In this document: positions 51,970 to 60,194 of the stretch, one piece after another
How the letters are laid out: each line of letters opens with the position of its first letter
Position numbering within the stretch: position 1 is the stretch's first letter
Source of the DNA: Acidimicrobiaceae bacterium
Lineage (GTDB): Bacteria; Actinomycetota; Acidimicrobiia; Acidimicrobiales; Ilumatobacteraceae
Assembly: GCA_020637295.1 (NCBI GenBank)
Contig: JACJWF010000017.1
Location: 1 to 60,280 of the forward strand
Direction: 5' to 3'
Length of the DNA stretch: 60,280 bases
Translations under genes and position numbers: made by a program
Notes under the pieces: generated by a model
Databases searched by the model: none
Told to the model about the DNA's origin: nothing
What the model saw: the letters and a program-made list of their open reading frames with translations, nothing else

Positions 51970-52194
51970 TGCCGTGGGGCACCGAATCCGCCCGTTTCGG
52001 CGCGTTTCGGCCCAGTCGCGGCACGGCGGGGCCCGATCCGGCACTTCACCGCTGCCCGTGGCCAACTTTCGCTATCCCTGAGGGAAACGCGGCCGATAAC
52101 AACGGTGGCCGCCCGCTCGCGCGCACTGCACGCGGGCCGCGGCCGCGGAACCGATGGACGGCCCTGTGGCCCCGAGCGAGGAGAGGAGGTGAGT

Positions 52195-53931
52195 GTGGCG
52201 TCGTCGTTGCCGATCACCGAGGAGGAGTCGGGTCGCGGCGATTCGGTTGCGGAGTTGCTGGAGCAGGCGCGTTCGATCGAGGACGCCGACATCTCCCGCG
52301 CCCGGTCGCTGGTGCAGCAGGCCAGGGTGCTGGCGCGCACGCGCGGCGAGCAGGCCGGCGAGGCCGAGGCGCTCTACCGCCTGGCCGAGCTGTCCTATGC
52401 GTCCAGCCTTCCGAACGAGGCGTTGGCGGTGGCCATCGAGTCGCGCGACCTCGCCCACGAGTGTGGTGCGGCGAAGACCGAGGTGTCGGCGCTGAATCTG
52501 ATCGCTGCCGTGCAGTACCACGCGGCGAACTTCTCCGAGGCGCTGGCATCCGCGCTCGCGGCGCTGGACCTCTACCGGGCGAGTGGCGAGCGAGCCAGCG
52601 AAGGCATGCTGCTGAACTCGCTGGCCGTCATCCAGCACAGCCTGCGGGACACCGATCGGGCCATCGTCACCTACGAAGCGGCGCTGATGGCCAACAAGGG
52701 CCAGGAGCGCCCCGACCTCGACGCCATCACGCTGGCCAACATGGCCAAGGTCCGCGCCGAGCGCAACGAGAACCTGCTGGCGGTCAGCCTCGGCGAGTCC
52801 GCGCTGGAACTGGCGTCCGAGCACGCGCCGGAGTTCGTGCCCGAGATCCTGGCCCGGTTGGGCATGGCCTACGTCGCCCTGTCCTCCTTGGACCGTGCGG
52901 CCAGTTGCCTGGACCAGGCCGAGGACGTGCTGCGCGACCGCACGGCCCGGCGGGTGGCGCTGTCGCCCGGCAGCGTCGTGACGGTGCGCACGGCGAGGGG
53001 CGAGTTGTACGTCGCCCAGCACCTCCGCGACCATGCCATCCGCGAGTGGGGCGATGCCCTCGAGTTGGCCACCCAGGCCGGGATGACCGAGATCGCGCTG
53101 ATGCTGCGCGAGAAGCTGGCCGAGCTGAACAAGCAGATGGGTCGCTTCGAGCAGGCGCTGATGCACCAGGAGGCGCGGTTCGCCCTCAACGACGAGATCT
53201 TCACCCGCAGCACCGAGTTGCGCATCCGCACGCTCCAGGTGCAGCACGACACGGAGACGTCACGCCTGCACTCCGAACTGCTGCGGCTGCGGACCACCGA
53301 GGTGGAGCAGATGGTGCAGCAACGCACTCGCGATGTGGAAGCGGCCTACCTGGGCGCCCTTCAGCGGGTGGCGGCGTTCGCCGAGTCCTACAACACCGAC
53401 GTCGTCGCCCATCCGCAGCGCGTCGGCACGTTGGCAGAGGAACTGGCGTGGGAGCTCGGCCTGGACCGGCACTGGGCCGAGTTGCTCCGCGAGGCGGCGA
53501 CGCTCCACGACGTCGGCAAGGTGGCGACGCCGGACGCGGTGCTGCGCAAGGTCGGCCCACTCACCGCCTCCGAGTTCGAGCAGGTGAAGCTCCACACCAC
53601 GCTCGGCGCCGCGGTGCTGCGTTCCACCGGGGCGCCCCTGCTGGCGCTGGCGGAAGAGGTGGCCGTGTCGCACCACGAGCGGTGGGACGGCAGCGGCTAC
53701 CCGTTCGGCCTCGGCGGCGAGGAGATCCCTCTGTCCGGACGCATCGTCGCGGTGGCCGAGGTGTACGACTCGCTGGTGGGCGAGCGTGCCTACAAGCGGT
53801 CGTGGGGCTCGGCGGAGGCCGTGTCGTTCGTACGGGCCGGCCGTGGTTCCCAGTTCGACCCGATGGTCGTGGACGCGTTCCTCAGCGTGATGGCCCGCCG
53901 GGCGGCGATGGACGCTGTGCCCGAGCGGTGA
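52195..53931 (+). CDS. TPR-HD-GYP cyclic-di-GMP phosphodiesterase
   Basis: A 578-residue cytoplasmic protein. Residues about 15-345 are TPR-like helical repeats (NEALAVAIESRDLAHE, FSEALASALAALDLY and others). A coiled coil (about 345-390) connects to an HD-GYP domain: AHPQRV, LHDVGK (HD at 438-439) and HHERWDGSGYP (493-503), so metal ligands and the GYP motif are intact. It hydrolyses cyclic di-GMP to GMP. The GTG at 52195 follows GGAGG five bases upstream. It has no receiver or membrane sensor, so input should come through TPR partners. Its end overlaps the convergent TetR gene by 50 bases. Confidence 0.9.
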   Translation: MASSLPITEEESGRGDSVAELLEQARSIEDADISRARSLVQQARVLARTRGEQAGEAEALYRLAELSYASSLPNEALAVAIESRDLAHECGAAKTEVSALNLIAAVQYHAANFSEALASALAALDLYRASGERASEGMLLNSLAVIQHSLRDTDRAIVTYEAALMANKGQERPDLDAITLANMAKVRAERNENLLAVSLGESALELASEHAPEFVPEILARLGMAYVALSSLDRAASCLDQAEDVLRDRTARRVALSPGSVVTVRTARGELYVAQHLRDHAIREWGDALELATQAGMTEIALMLREKLAELNKQMGRFEQALMHQEARFALNDEIFTRSTELRIRTLQVQHDTETSRLHSELLRLRTTEVEQMVQQRTRDVEAAYLGALQRVAAFAESYNTDVVAHPQRVGTLAEELAWELGLDRHWAELLREAATLHDVGKVATPDAVLRKVGPLTASEFEQVKLHTTLGAAVLRSTGAPLLALAEEVAVSHHERWDGSGYPFGLGGEEIPLSGRIVAVAEVYDSLVGERAYKRSWGSAEAVSFVRAGRGSQFDPMVVDAFLSVMARRAAMDAVPER

Positions 53932-54514
53932 GCGCCTGGGTGACCCAGTCGCCCACCATGCGGGCGAGGTCGTCGATCGGCATCCGGATGTGGCCCCGGC
54001 GATGGGCATGGCTGAAGGAGGACACCGCGCCGAGGATGCCGGCGGTGTAGAAAGCCGGCTCGCCGTCGGGCACCAGGCCGGCTTCCTGTGCGTCGCGCAC
54101 CAGGCGGTGGACGTCGGCCGCATAGACGTCGCTACCTTCCTGGAGGACGCCGGCGATGGCGTCGTCGGCGCGCTCGACGTCCAACAGGGCGAAGTAGGAC
54201 TGGTGCTCGGCCATGAACCGGACGCTGGCCTCCGACCCCTGGCGGATGCGGGTGACGGGGTCCGCCGTGGCATCCATGGCCGCCGCCTGGGCCCGGCGCA
54301 GGGACTGGCGCATGGAGCGGACCAGCTCGGCGAAGAGGGACTCCTTCGTGGGGAAGTACCAGTAGAACAACCCCTTGGCGACGCCGGCGCGGGCACAGAT
54401 GTCGCTGATCCGGGTGGCGGAGTACCCGCGTTCGGTGAACAGCGCCTCGGCGGCAGCGACCAGCTGCTGCTTGCGCTCGATCCCGTGCTCGGTGTGCAGG
54501 CGTGACTCGGTCAC
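53882..54514 (-). CDS. TetR-family repressor
   Basis: A 210-residue regulator. The HTH is typical: QQLVAAAEALFTERGYSATR, then ISDICARAGVAKGLFYWYFPTKESLFAEL. The C-terminal ligand domain resembles fatty-acid or CoA-responsive members by its position near acyl-CoA genes, but this is inference. The GTG at 54514 is used, 21 bases from the palindrome TTGACC-GTCG-GGTCAA. It is divergent from the ferredoxin gene and is the likely repressor of both. Confidence 0.88.
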   Translation of the reverse strand: MTESRLHTEHGIERKQQLVAAAEALFTERGYSATRISDICARAGVAKGLFYWYFPTKESLFAELVRSMRQSLRRAQAAAMDATADPVTRIRQGSEASVRFMAEHQSYFALLDVERADDAIAGVLQEGSDVYAADVHRLVRDAQEAGLVPDGEPAFYTAGILGAVSSFSHAHRRGHIRMPIDDLARMVGDWVTQALTARAQRPSPPGGPSR

Positions 54515-54534
54515 ACCCAGAGTCCAGCAGGCTC

Positions 54535-54550
54535 TTGACCGTCGGGTCAA
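54535..54550. promoter_or_regulatory. TetR operator candidate TTGACC-N4-GGTCAA
   Basis: A perfect six-base inverted repeat with a four-base spacer lies between the tetR and ferredoxin starts. Each arm doubles as a TTGACC-like -35 for one strand. This placement fits simultaneous repression of both genes. Confidence 0.6.
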
Positions 54551-54584
54551 TCCGGCCTGCCGGGCCTCGCCTACACTGCGCCGC

Positions 54585-54896
54585 ATGGCAGCCAGCCGCG
54601 CCGACCGGATCACCCAGCGTTCCCGCAACGAGAAGTGGAAGAACCTGCCGCTGCGGATCGAGATGCTGGAGTGCATCAACTGCGACGCCTGCCTGCGCCA
54701 CTGCCCGCCGCAGTTCGGGGCGATCTTCAACCACGGCCCGGATGTGGTCATCATCCCGGAACTGTGCAGCGGGTGCGACAAGTGCCTGCCGGCCTGCCCG
54801 GTCAACTGCATCTACCCCTTCCCGGACTGGCAGACCCAGGGTGTGCCGGGGGAGTGGTGGGAGGAACCGGGCTCGGCCAACGACCCGTACGTGTGA
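54585..54896 (+). CDS. 2[4Fe-4S]-type ferredoxin
   Basis: A 103-residue ferredoxin. Two clusters are bound by C30-x2-C33-x2-C36-x3-C40 and C61-x2-C64-x2-C67-x3-C71, with an extra C75. The N-terminal 25 residues are basic and the C terminus ends in an acidic, Trp-rich tail (GEWWEEPGSANDPYV). It is a small electron carrier. The TetR operator is upstream. It could serve the ferredoxin oxidoreductase at 45113 or a cytochrome P450-like partner elsewhere. Confidence 0.9.
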   Translation: MAASRADRITQRSRNEKWKNLPLRIEMLECINCDACLRHCPPQFGAIFNHGPDVVIIPELCSGCDKCLPACPVNCIYPFPDWQTQGVPGEWWEEPGSANDPYV

Positions 54897-54944
54897 CACC
54901 TCGGTGGGGCGGGTTCGCCGCGCCGGGCTGACATACTCTCCGGC

Positions 54945-55700
54945 ATGACAGCGCTGATCCCCGGGGCGGAGCCCTGGTCGCACACCGGTGAGGGCCCGCA
55001 CGGTGTCCTCGTCCTCCACGGCTTCACCGGCAACCCCGGCAGCATGCGTGGGCTGGCGGAGGCCGTTGCCGCCGCTGGCTTCCATGTGGAGATGCCGCTC
55101 CTCCCCGGTCATGGCACCGTGGTGGAGGACATGCTGCCCACCCGCTGGGCGGACTGGGCCGGTGCGGCCGAAGCCGCGTATCAGGCGCTGGCAGCCCGCT
55201 CCCAGAAGGTGGTGGTGGCGGGGCTCAGCATGGGTGGCGCGCTCACCCTGCGGCTCGGTGCGGATCATCCCGAGATCGCCGGTCTCGTCTGCGTCAACCC
55301 GGCCACCCAGCCGCAGGCGGCGGAGGTCGTGCAGCTCATCGAGGACACGCTGGCGTCCGGCACGGAGGTCTTCCCGGCCATCGGCAGCGACATCGCCGAC
55401 CCGGACACCAAGGAGTCCGCCTACGACGCCACCCCGCTACGGGCGCTGCTGTCGCTGGTGAACGACGGCCTGGCCCCACTGGCGGCCGAGTACCCGCGCA
55501 TGGCCATGCCGCTGCTGCTGTGCAACTCGCCGCAGGACCATGTGGTGGACCCTGCCCAGGCGGAGTTCCTGGCCGGCACCTACGGCGGCCCGGTGGAGCG
55601 GGTGACGTTGGCGCGCAGCTACCACGTGGCCACCCAGGACTACGACAAGGATCTGATCTTCGAGTCCACCGTGGCGTTCGCCCGTCGCGTCACCGCCTGA
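54945..55700 (+). CDS. Carboxylesterase, Est30/alpha-beta hydrolase family
   Basis: A 251-residue esterase. The oxyanion motif is LVLHGFTGNPGSM, the nucleophile S95 is in GLSMGG, the acid is Asp in NSPQDHVVDP and the base is His in SYHVATQDYDKD. The overall layout matches Est30 of Geobacillus and related monoacyl esterases. It hydrolyses short to medium acyl esters. The lgt gene starts three bases after its stop, so they may be cotranscribed. Confidence 0.9.
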   Translation: MTALIPGAEPWSHTGEGPHGVLVLHGFTGNPGSMRGLAEAVAAAGFHVEMPLLPGHGTVVEDMLPTRWADWAGAAEAAYQALAARSQKVVVAGLSMGGALTLRLGADHPEIAGLVCVNPATQPQAAEVVQLIEDTLASGTEVFPAIGSDIADPDTKESAYDATPLRALLSLVNDGLAPLAAEYPRMAMPLLLCNSPQDHVVDPAQAEFLAGTYGGPVERVTLARSYHVATQDYDKDLIFESTVAFARRVTA

Positions 55701-55703
55701 CCC

Positions 55704-56579
55704 GTGCTGCGCCCCGGATCCATCCCCAGCCCGTCCAGCGGCAGCATCAACCTCTTCGGGTTGTCCATCCACGCCTACGGGCTGATGATCGCCAGTGGTG
55801 TGCTGCTGGCCGTCTGGCTCACCGGCCGCCGGCTGGAACGCGCCGGCGCTGGCACGAAGGACGACGTCAGCTCGATGGCGATGTGGGCAGTGGCCGCGGG
55901 GGTCATCGGCGCCCGGCTGTACTACATCGTCACCGACAAGAGCCAGCCCTGGAAGGAGCCCAGCCGCTGGCTGAAGATCTGGGAAGGCGGCCTCGGCATC
56001 CCCGGCGGCCTGCTGGCCGGCGTGCTCGTGGGCATGTGGGCCACCCGCAAGCGTGGCGTCAGCGTCACCGCCATGTTCACGGCCGCGGCGCCCGCGATCC
56101 CGCTGGCCCAGGCGGTCGGGCGGCTCGGCAACTGGTGGAACCAGGAGCTGTTCGGTCGGCCCACCACACTGCCCTGGGCGCTGGAGATCGACGACGCCCA
56201 TCTGCCCGAGGGCTACGCCTCCGGCACGACCTTCCATCCCACCTTCCTCTACGAGGCCTTGTGGAACGTCGCCCTCGCGGGCGTGCTGATCCTGATCGAA
56301 CGGAAGGTGAAGCTGAAGCCCGGCCGTCTGCTCGCGGTGTACGTCGCCGGCTACGCGGCCGGCCGTTTCTGGGTGGAGGGCCTGCGGATCGACCCGGCGA
56401 ACGCCGGTGGCGGCTGGCGGCTCAACCAGTGGACTGCGGTCGTCGCGTTCGTCCTGGCCGTGGCGTTCCTGGCCTGGGACTGGCGCCGCCCGGTGCCGGC
56501 CGCGGCGGAACGGGTCGATGGCGACGTTCCGGACACGTCGGCCGCGGATGGGGACGACTACGTTCCCGAGGATGACTGA
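55704..56579 (+). CDS. lgt: Prolipoprotein diacylglyceryl transferase
   Basis: A 291-residue inner-membrane enzyme with about seven helices. It attaches diacylglycerol to the Cys of lipoprotein lipoboxes. The signature is GRLGNWWNQELFGRPT, with WEGGLGIPGGLLAG and AGRFWVEGLR as further landmarks. The GTG start follows the esterase. It serves lipoproteins such as those at 18047 and 22760. The C terminus has an acidic tail after the last helix. The enoyl-CoA hydratase gene overlaps its end by eight bases. Confidence 0.95.
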   Translation: MLRPGSIPSPSSGSINLFGLSIHAYGLMIASGVLLAVWLTGRRLERAGAGTKDDVSSMAMWAVAAGVIGARLYYIVTDKSQPWKEPSRWLKIWEGGLGIPGGLLAGVLVGMWATRKRGVSVTAMFTAAAPAIPLAQAVGRLGNWWNQELFGRPTTLPWALEIDDAHLPEGYASGTTFHPTFLYEALWNVALAGVLILIERKVKLKPGRLLAVYVAGYAAGRFWVEGLRIDPANAGGGWRLNQWTAVVAFVLAVAFLAWDWRRPVPAAAERVDGDVPDTSAADGDDYVPEDD

Positions 56580-57372
56580 CGACGTCCTCTACGAGCTCCG
56601 CGAGCCCGGCATCGCCGTGCTCACGCTCAACCGGCCGGAGCGCCTGAACGCTTGGAACGGGGGCCTGGCCACCCGCTACTTCGAACTGCTCGACCAGTGC
56701 GCGGCCGACGACGCGGTGAAGGTCATCGTGGTCACCGGCGCCGGCCGCGGCTTCTGTGCTGGCGCCGACATGGACACCCTCCAGGGCATCGGCGCGTCCA
56801 GCGGGGCCGGCGGGGCCGACGCCGCTGCCGGGGGCCGCCCGCAGTACCACACGACGCTGATCCCCAAGCCGGTCATCGCCGCCGTCAACGGTGCCTGCGC
56901 GGGCATCGGGATGGTGCAGGCCCTGATGTGCGACGTCCGCTTCGCCGCTGCCGGCGCCAAGTTCACCACCGCGTTCTCCCGCCGCGGCCTGATCGCCGAG
57001 TACGGGATGAGCTGGGTGCTGCCCCGCCTGGTGGGCAACGCCCGCGCGCTGGACCTGCTGTTCTCCGGCCGCGTGTTCCTGGCCGAGGAGGCCGCGCAGA
57101 TGGGCCTGGTCAACGAGGTGGTGGCGCCGGACCAGCTGATGGACCGCACGCTGGACTACGCCGCCGAACTGGCTACCGCCGCGTCGCCCACCTCGATGGC
57201 GGTGATGAAGCGCCAGGTGTGGGGCGACTGGGACCGCGGGCTGATCCCGGCCACCGACGATGCCATCGAGTTGATGAAGGCCTCGCTGCGCCGGCCGGAC
57301 TTCAAGGAGGGCGTGGCCAGCTTCCTGGAGAAGCGGGTGCCCGCGTTCCAGCCGGTGGACACCTCGGCCTGA
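56572..57372 (+). CDS. Enoyl-CoA hydratase/isomerase family protein
   Basis: A 266-residue crotonase. LTLNRPERLNAWN opens the fold; the oxyanion-hole segments are GRGFCAGADMDTLQ and NGACAGIGM. FSRRGLIAEYGMSWVLPRLVG contains the region of the catalytic glutamates, with Glu seen in IAEYG. It hydrates 2-enoyl-CoA or acts on a related substrate in beta-oxidation. It is coupled to lgt only by overlap; its function fits the other acyl-CoA genes of the window. Confidence 0.9.
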   Translation: MTDDVLYELREPGIAVLTLNRPERLNAWNGGLATRYFELLDQCAADDAVKVIVVTGAGRGFCAGADMDTLQGIGASSGAGGADAAAGGRPQYHTTLIPKPVIAAVNGACAGIGMVQALMCDVRFAAAGAKFTTAFSRRGLIAEYGMSWVLPRLVGNARALDLLFSGRVFLAEEAAQMGLVNEVVAPDQLMDRTLDYAAELATAASPTSMAVMKRQVWGDWDRGLIPATDDAIELMKASLRRPDFKEGVASFLEKRVPAFQPVDTSA

Positions 57373-57385
57373 CGGCAGGCCGGGG

Positions 57386-58240
57386 TCACCCCAGGGCCCG
57401 CAGGTCCTCGGCCAGCACCTCGGGGATCACCGGGTTGAAGTACTCCTCGCACGCCACCTCGGCGGCGGCGATGTAGCGCGGCACGCCGGCGTTGCGCCAG
57501 GGCGAGACGATCTCCATGTTGAACCACGCCTGCGGCCACTCGTTGCCATCGGTGGGCCGCTGGTTCAGCCACATCATGTAAGGCAGTGGCCGGCCGAACA
57601 GGCGGTCCAGGCGGTCCAGCAAGTCCACCATCACCCCGGCCAGCGCGTCGCGGGCGGTGCCGCCCAGCGCTGCCACGTCCGGCACCTGCTCGTCGGGGGC
57701 GATGGACAGGCTCACCGGGTACGTGCCGGCGAACGGCACCACCACCTGCCAGCCGTCGCGGGCGATCACCAATCGGTCGCCCGGCGCAGGGTCCGGCGCC
57801 CACTTGGCCTCCAGCAGGCGGGTCTGGCGTTGCGGCACATGGTCGTAGGCGTAGATCTGGCCGTGGGGGTGGGCGATGGTGGCGCCGACCTCGGGCCCCC
57901 GGTTCTCGAACACCAGCACATAGTCCACGTCGGCACGGGCGCCGAGCGCCGCGGTGCGGTCCGCCCACAGGTCGATCACCCGGCGGGCACCCGCCACCCC
58001 GAGTGACGCAAAGGTGGCATCGTGGTCTGGCGCGTAGAGCACCACCTCGCAGCGGTCGCCCGGCATCGCCGGCCACCGGTTGGGGAAGGATTTCACGTCG
58101 TAGGGCTCGGGCGCCTCCACCCCGCCCACGCAGAAGGGGCACCCGGTGGGCGGCAGGTTGGGGCGCGCCTGGCGGGTACCCACCACGTGCACGATGGTGC
58201 CGAGGAATGGGTCGATGCGGCGATCGGAGGGGGTGTCCAT
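57386..58240 (-). CDS. galT: Galactose-1-phosphate uridylyltransferase
   Basis: A 284-residue HIT-fold enzyme, shorter than the usual 340. A zinc pair is in GCPFCVGG (C34, C37), and the active-site HPH is in AHPHGQIYAYDH (H124-P-H126) after FENRGPEVG. It moves UMP between glucose-1-phosphate and galactose-1-phosphate in the Leloir pathway. The short form is common in actinobacteria. It begins two bases after the sugar ABC ATPase stop, so it is cotranscribed with it. galK and galE are not in the window. Confidence 0.9.
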   Translation of the reverse strand: MDTPSDRRIDPFLGTIVHVVGTRQARPNLPPTGCPFCVGGVEAPEPYDVKSFPNRWPAMPGDRCEVVLYAPDHDATFASLGVAGARRVIDLWADRTAALGARADVDYVLVFENRGPEVGATIAHPHGQIYAYDHVPQRQTRLLEAKWAPDPAPGDRLVIARDGWQVVVPFAGTYPVSLSIAPDEQVPDVAALGGTARDALAGVMVDLLDRLDRLFGRPLPYMMWLNQRPTDGNEWPQAWFNMEIVSPWRNAGVPRYIAAAEVACEEYFNPVIPEVLAEDLRALG

Positions 58241-58242
58241 GG

Positions 58243-59322
58243 CTAGTCCGGGAGGCGGGCTCCGGTGGCGGTGTCGAAGAGGTGGACGGCACCAGGGTCC
58301 GGCCGGAGCACCACGGAGTCTCCCACGCGGGCAGTGCTCAAGCCCTCCGTCCGCGACACGATCGACGTCTCCTGGTGCCCTTCGGGGACGCAGTACAGGT
58401 AGCTGTCCGAGCCGAGCTCCTCGACGACCGCGATGGTGGCGTGCATGCCGATGCCGTCGGGCGACAGGTGCAGGCCTTCGGGACGGACGCCGATGGTGAC
58501 GGCGTCGGTGGTCAGCGCCGACCGCTGCTCGCGCGTCAGCGGCACCTGCATGGACGCGAACTCGGCCGTGTCGCCCTGCACGCTGCACTCCACCATGTTC
58601 ATGGCCGGGGAGCCGATGAAGCCGGCGACGAAGAGGTTGGCCGGCCGGGTGAAGAGGTCGCGCGGGCTGGCGCACTGCTGGAGGATGCCGTCCTTCAGCA
58701 CCGCGACGCGGTCGCCCATCGTCATCGCCTCCACCTGGTCGTGGGTGACGTAGACGGTGGTGACGCCGAGGCGGCGCTGGAGCGAGGCGATCTGGGTGCG
58801 GGTCTGGACGCGGAGCTTGGCGTCCAGGTTGGACAGCGGCTCGTCCATCAGGAACACCTGTGGCTGGCGCACGATCGCCCGGCCCATCGCGACACGCTGG
58901 CGCTGCCCGCCCGACAGCTTGGCCGGCTTGCGATCCAGGTAGTCCTCGAGGTCCAGCAGGCGGGCGGCCTCGAGCACCCGCTGGGCGCGCTCGTCCTTCG
59001 GCACCCCCTTGACCTTCAGGTGGAAGCCGATGTTCTCGGCGACGGTCATGTGGGGGTACAGCGCGTAGCTCTGGAAGACCATGGCGATGTCCCGGTCCTT
59101 CGGGGGCATCATCGTGACGTCGCGGTCGCCGATGAACACTGCACCGTCGTCGATCGGCTCCAGCCCGGCCAGCATCCGCAGCGTGGTGCTCTTGCCGCAT
59201 CCCGAGGGGCCGACGAGCACGAGGAACTCGCCGTCGCTGATCTCGAGGTTCAGATGGTCCACCGCCGGCGCGTGGCCCGGCGAGTAGATGCGGCTGGCGC
59301 CCTGGAAGGTGACTCCGGCCAT
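58243..59322 (-). CDS. Sugar ABC importer ATPase (UgpC/MsmK-like)
   Basis: A 359-residue ATPase of the CUT1 sugar-importer class. Walker A is GPSGCGKS (38-45), the signature AKLSGGQRQRVAMG, Walker B VFLMDEPLSNLDAK and the H-loop VYVTHDQVEAMT. A C-terminal TOBE domain follows (IGVRPEGLHLS). It lacks permease and binding-protein genes here, so it may serve several importers, as MsmK does. Its ATG shares one base with the regulator stop (TGATG). Confidence 0.93.
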   Translation of the reverse strand: MAGVTFQGASRIYSPGHAPAVDHLNLEISDGEFLVLVGPSGCGKSTTLRMLAGLEPIDDGAVFIGDRDVTMMPPKDRDIAMVFQSYALYPHMTVAENIGFHLKVKGVPKDERAQRVLEAARLLDLEDYLDRKPAKLSGGQRQRVAMGRAIVRQPQVFLMDEPLSNLDAKLRVQTRTQIASLQRRLGVTTVYVTHDQVEAMTMGDRVAVLKDGILQQCASPRDLFTRPANLFVAGFIGSPAMNMVECSVQGDTAEFASMQVPLTREQRSALTTDAVTIGVRPEGLHLSPDGIGMHATIAVVEELGSDSYLYCVPEGHQETSIVSRTEGLSTARVGDSVVLRPDPGAVHLFDTATGARLPD

Positions 59323-60194
59323 CAGGCCCTCCTTCGATCGTGGGTGGACGTGTCGGCGGTGTCGGTGTCCTCGGCGAACGCCGGGTCCGCCAGCACCAGG
59401 CGGCCCACTCGTTCCCCCAGTTCGGCACGGGCGCTGTCGGCCAGCCCGCGGTCGGTGACGAGGACCGCGGCGTCGTCGAGGGTCGCCATCGAACTGAGGC
59501 CGGTGATGCCCCACTTGCTGTGGTCGGCGAGCACCACGAGGTGCTCCGTGGCGGTGACGAAGGCGCGGTTGGTCTCGGCCTCCATCAGGTTGGGGGTGGT
59601 GAAGCCGGCGCGACTGCTCATCCCGTGCACGCCCATGAACACCATGTCCAGGTGCAACGAGCGCAGCGCGCCGGCGGCGACCGGGCCGACGAGGGCGTCG
59701 GAGGGGGTGCGCACGCCGCCGGTGAGCACGACCGTCCGGTCGGCGCGCTGCGAGTGGTGCAGCACCTCGGCCACCTGGATCGAGTTGGTGACCACGGTGA
59801 GGCCGGCGATGTCGATGATGTGCGAGGCGAACTGCCAGGTGGTGGTGCCGGCGGTGATGCCGATGGCCGACCCGGGGCGGACGAGCGCGGCCGCGGCGAT
59901 GGCGATCGCATGCTTCTCCCGGGTGTTGCGTTGCAGCTTGGCCTCGAACCCGGGCTCGTCGGTGCTGTGCTCTTCGGGCAGGGTGGCGCCACCGTGCACC
60001 TTGGCCAGCAGCCCGGCCTCGTCCAGCACCTCCAGGTCGCGGCGCACGGTCATGTCGCTGACGCCGAGCAACTGGGCGAGGTCGCTGACGCGGGCGGCGC
60101 CGCGCCGGCGGACCTCGGCGAGGATCACGTCGTGCCGTTGGCGGGCGAGCGCCCGGGTGGCCCCCAGGTCGGTCGGTGGGTGCGCAGACGTCAT
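59322..60194 (-). CDS. DeoR/GlpR-family sugar-responsive repressor
   Basis: A 290-residue regulator. The HTH reads ARQRHDVILAEVRRRGAARV then LLGVSDMTVRRDLEVLDEAGL, with the wing VHGGAT. The sugar-phosphate-binding DeoRC domain follows (ITAGTTTWQFA, LTGGVRTPSDALVGP). Such proteins repress sugar operons and are released by a phosphorylated sugar. It is first gene of the operon with the ABC ATPase and galT and thus likely autoregulates it. Its ATG is 87 bases from the window end. Confidence 0.9.
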   Translation of the reverse strand: MTSAHPPTDLGATRALARQRHDVILAEVRRRGAARVSDLAQLLGVSDMTVRRDLEVLDEAGLLAKVHGGATLPEEHSTDEPGFEAKLQRNTREKHAIAIAAAALVRPGSAIGITAGTTTWQFASHIIDIAGLTVVTNSIQVAEVLHHSQRADRTVVLTGGVRTPSDALVGPVAAGALRSLHLDMVFMGVHGMSSRAGFTTPNLMEAETNRAFVTATEHLVVLADHSKWGITGLSSMATLDDAAVLVTDRGLADSARAELGERVGRLVLADPAFAEDTDTADTSTHDRRRA

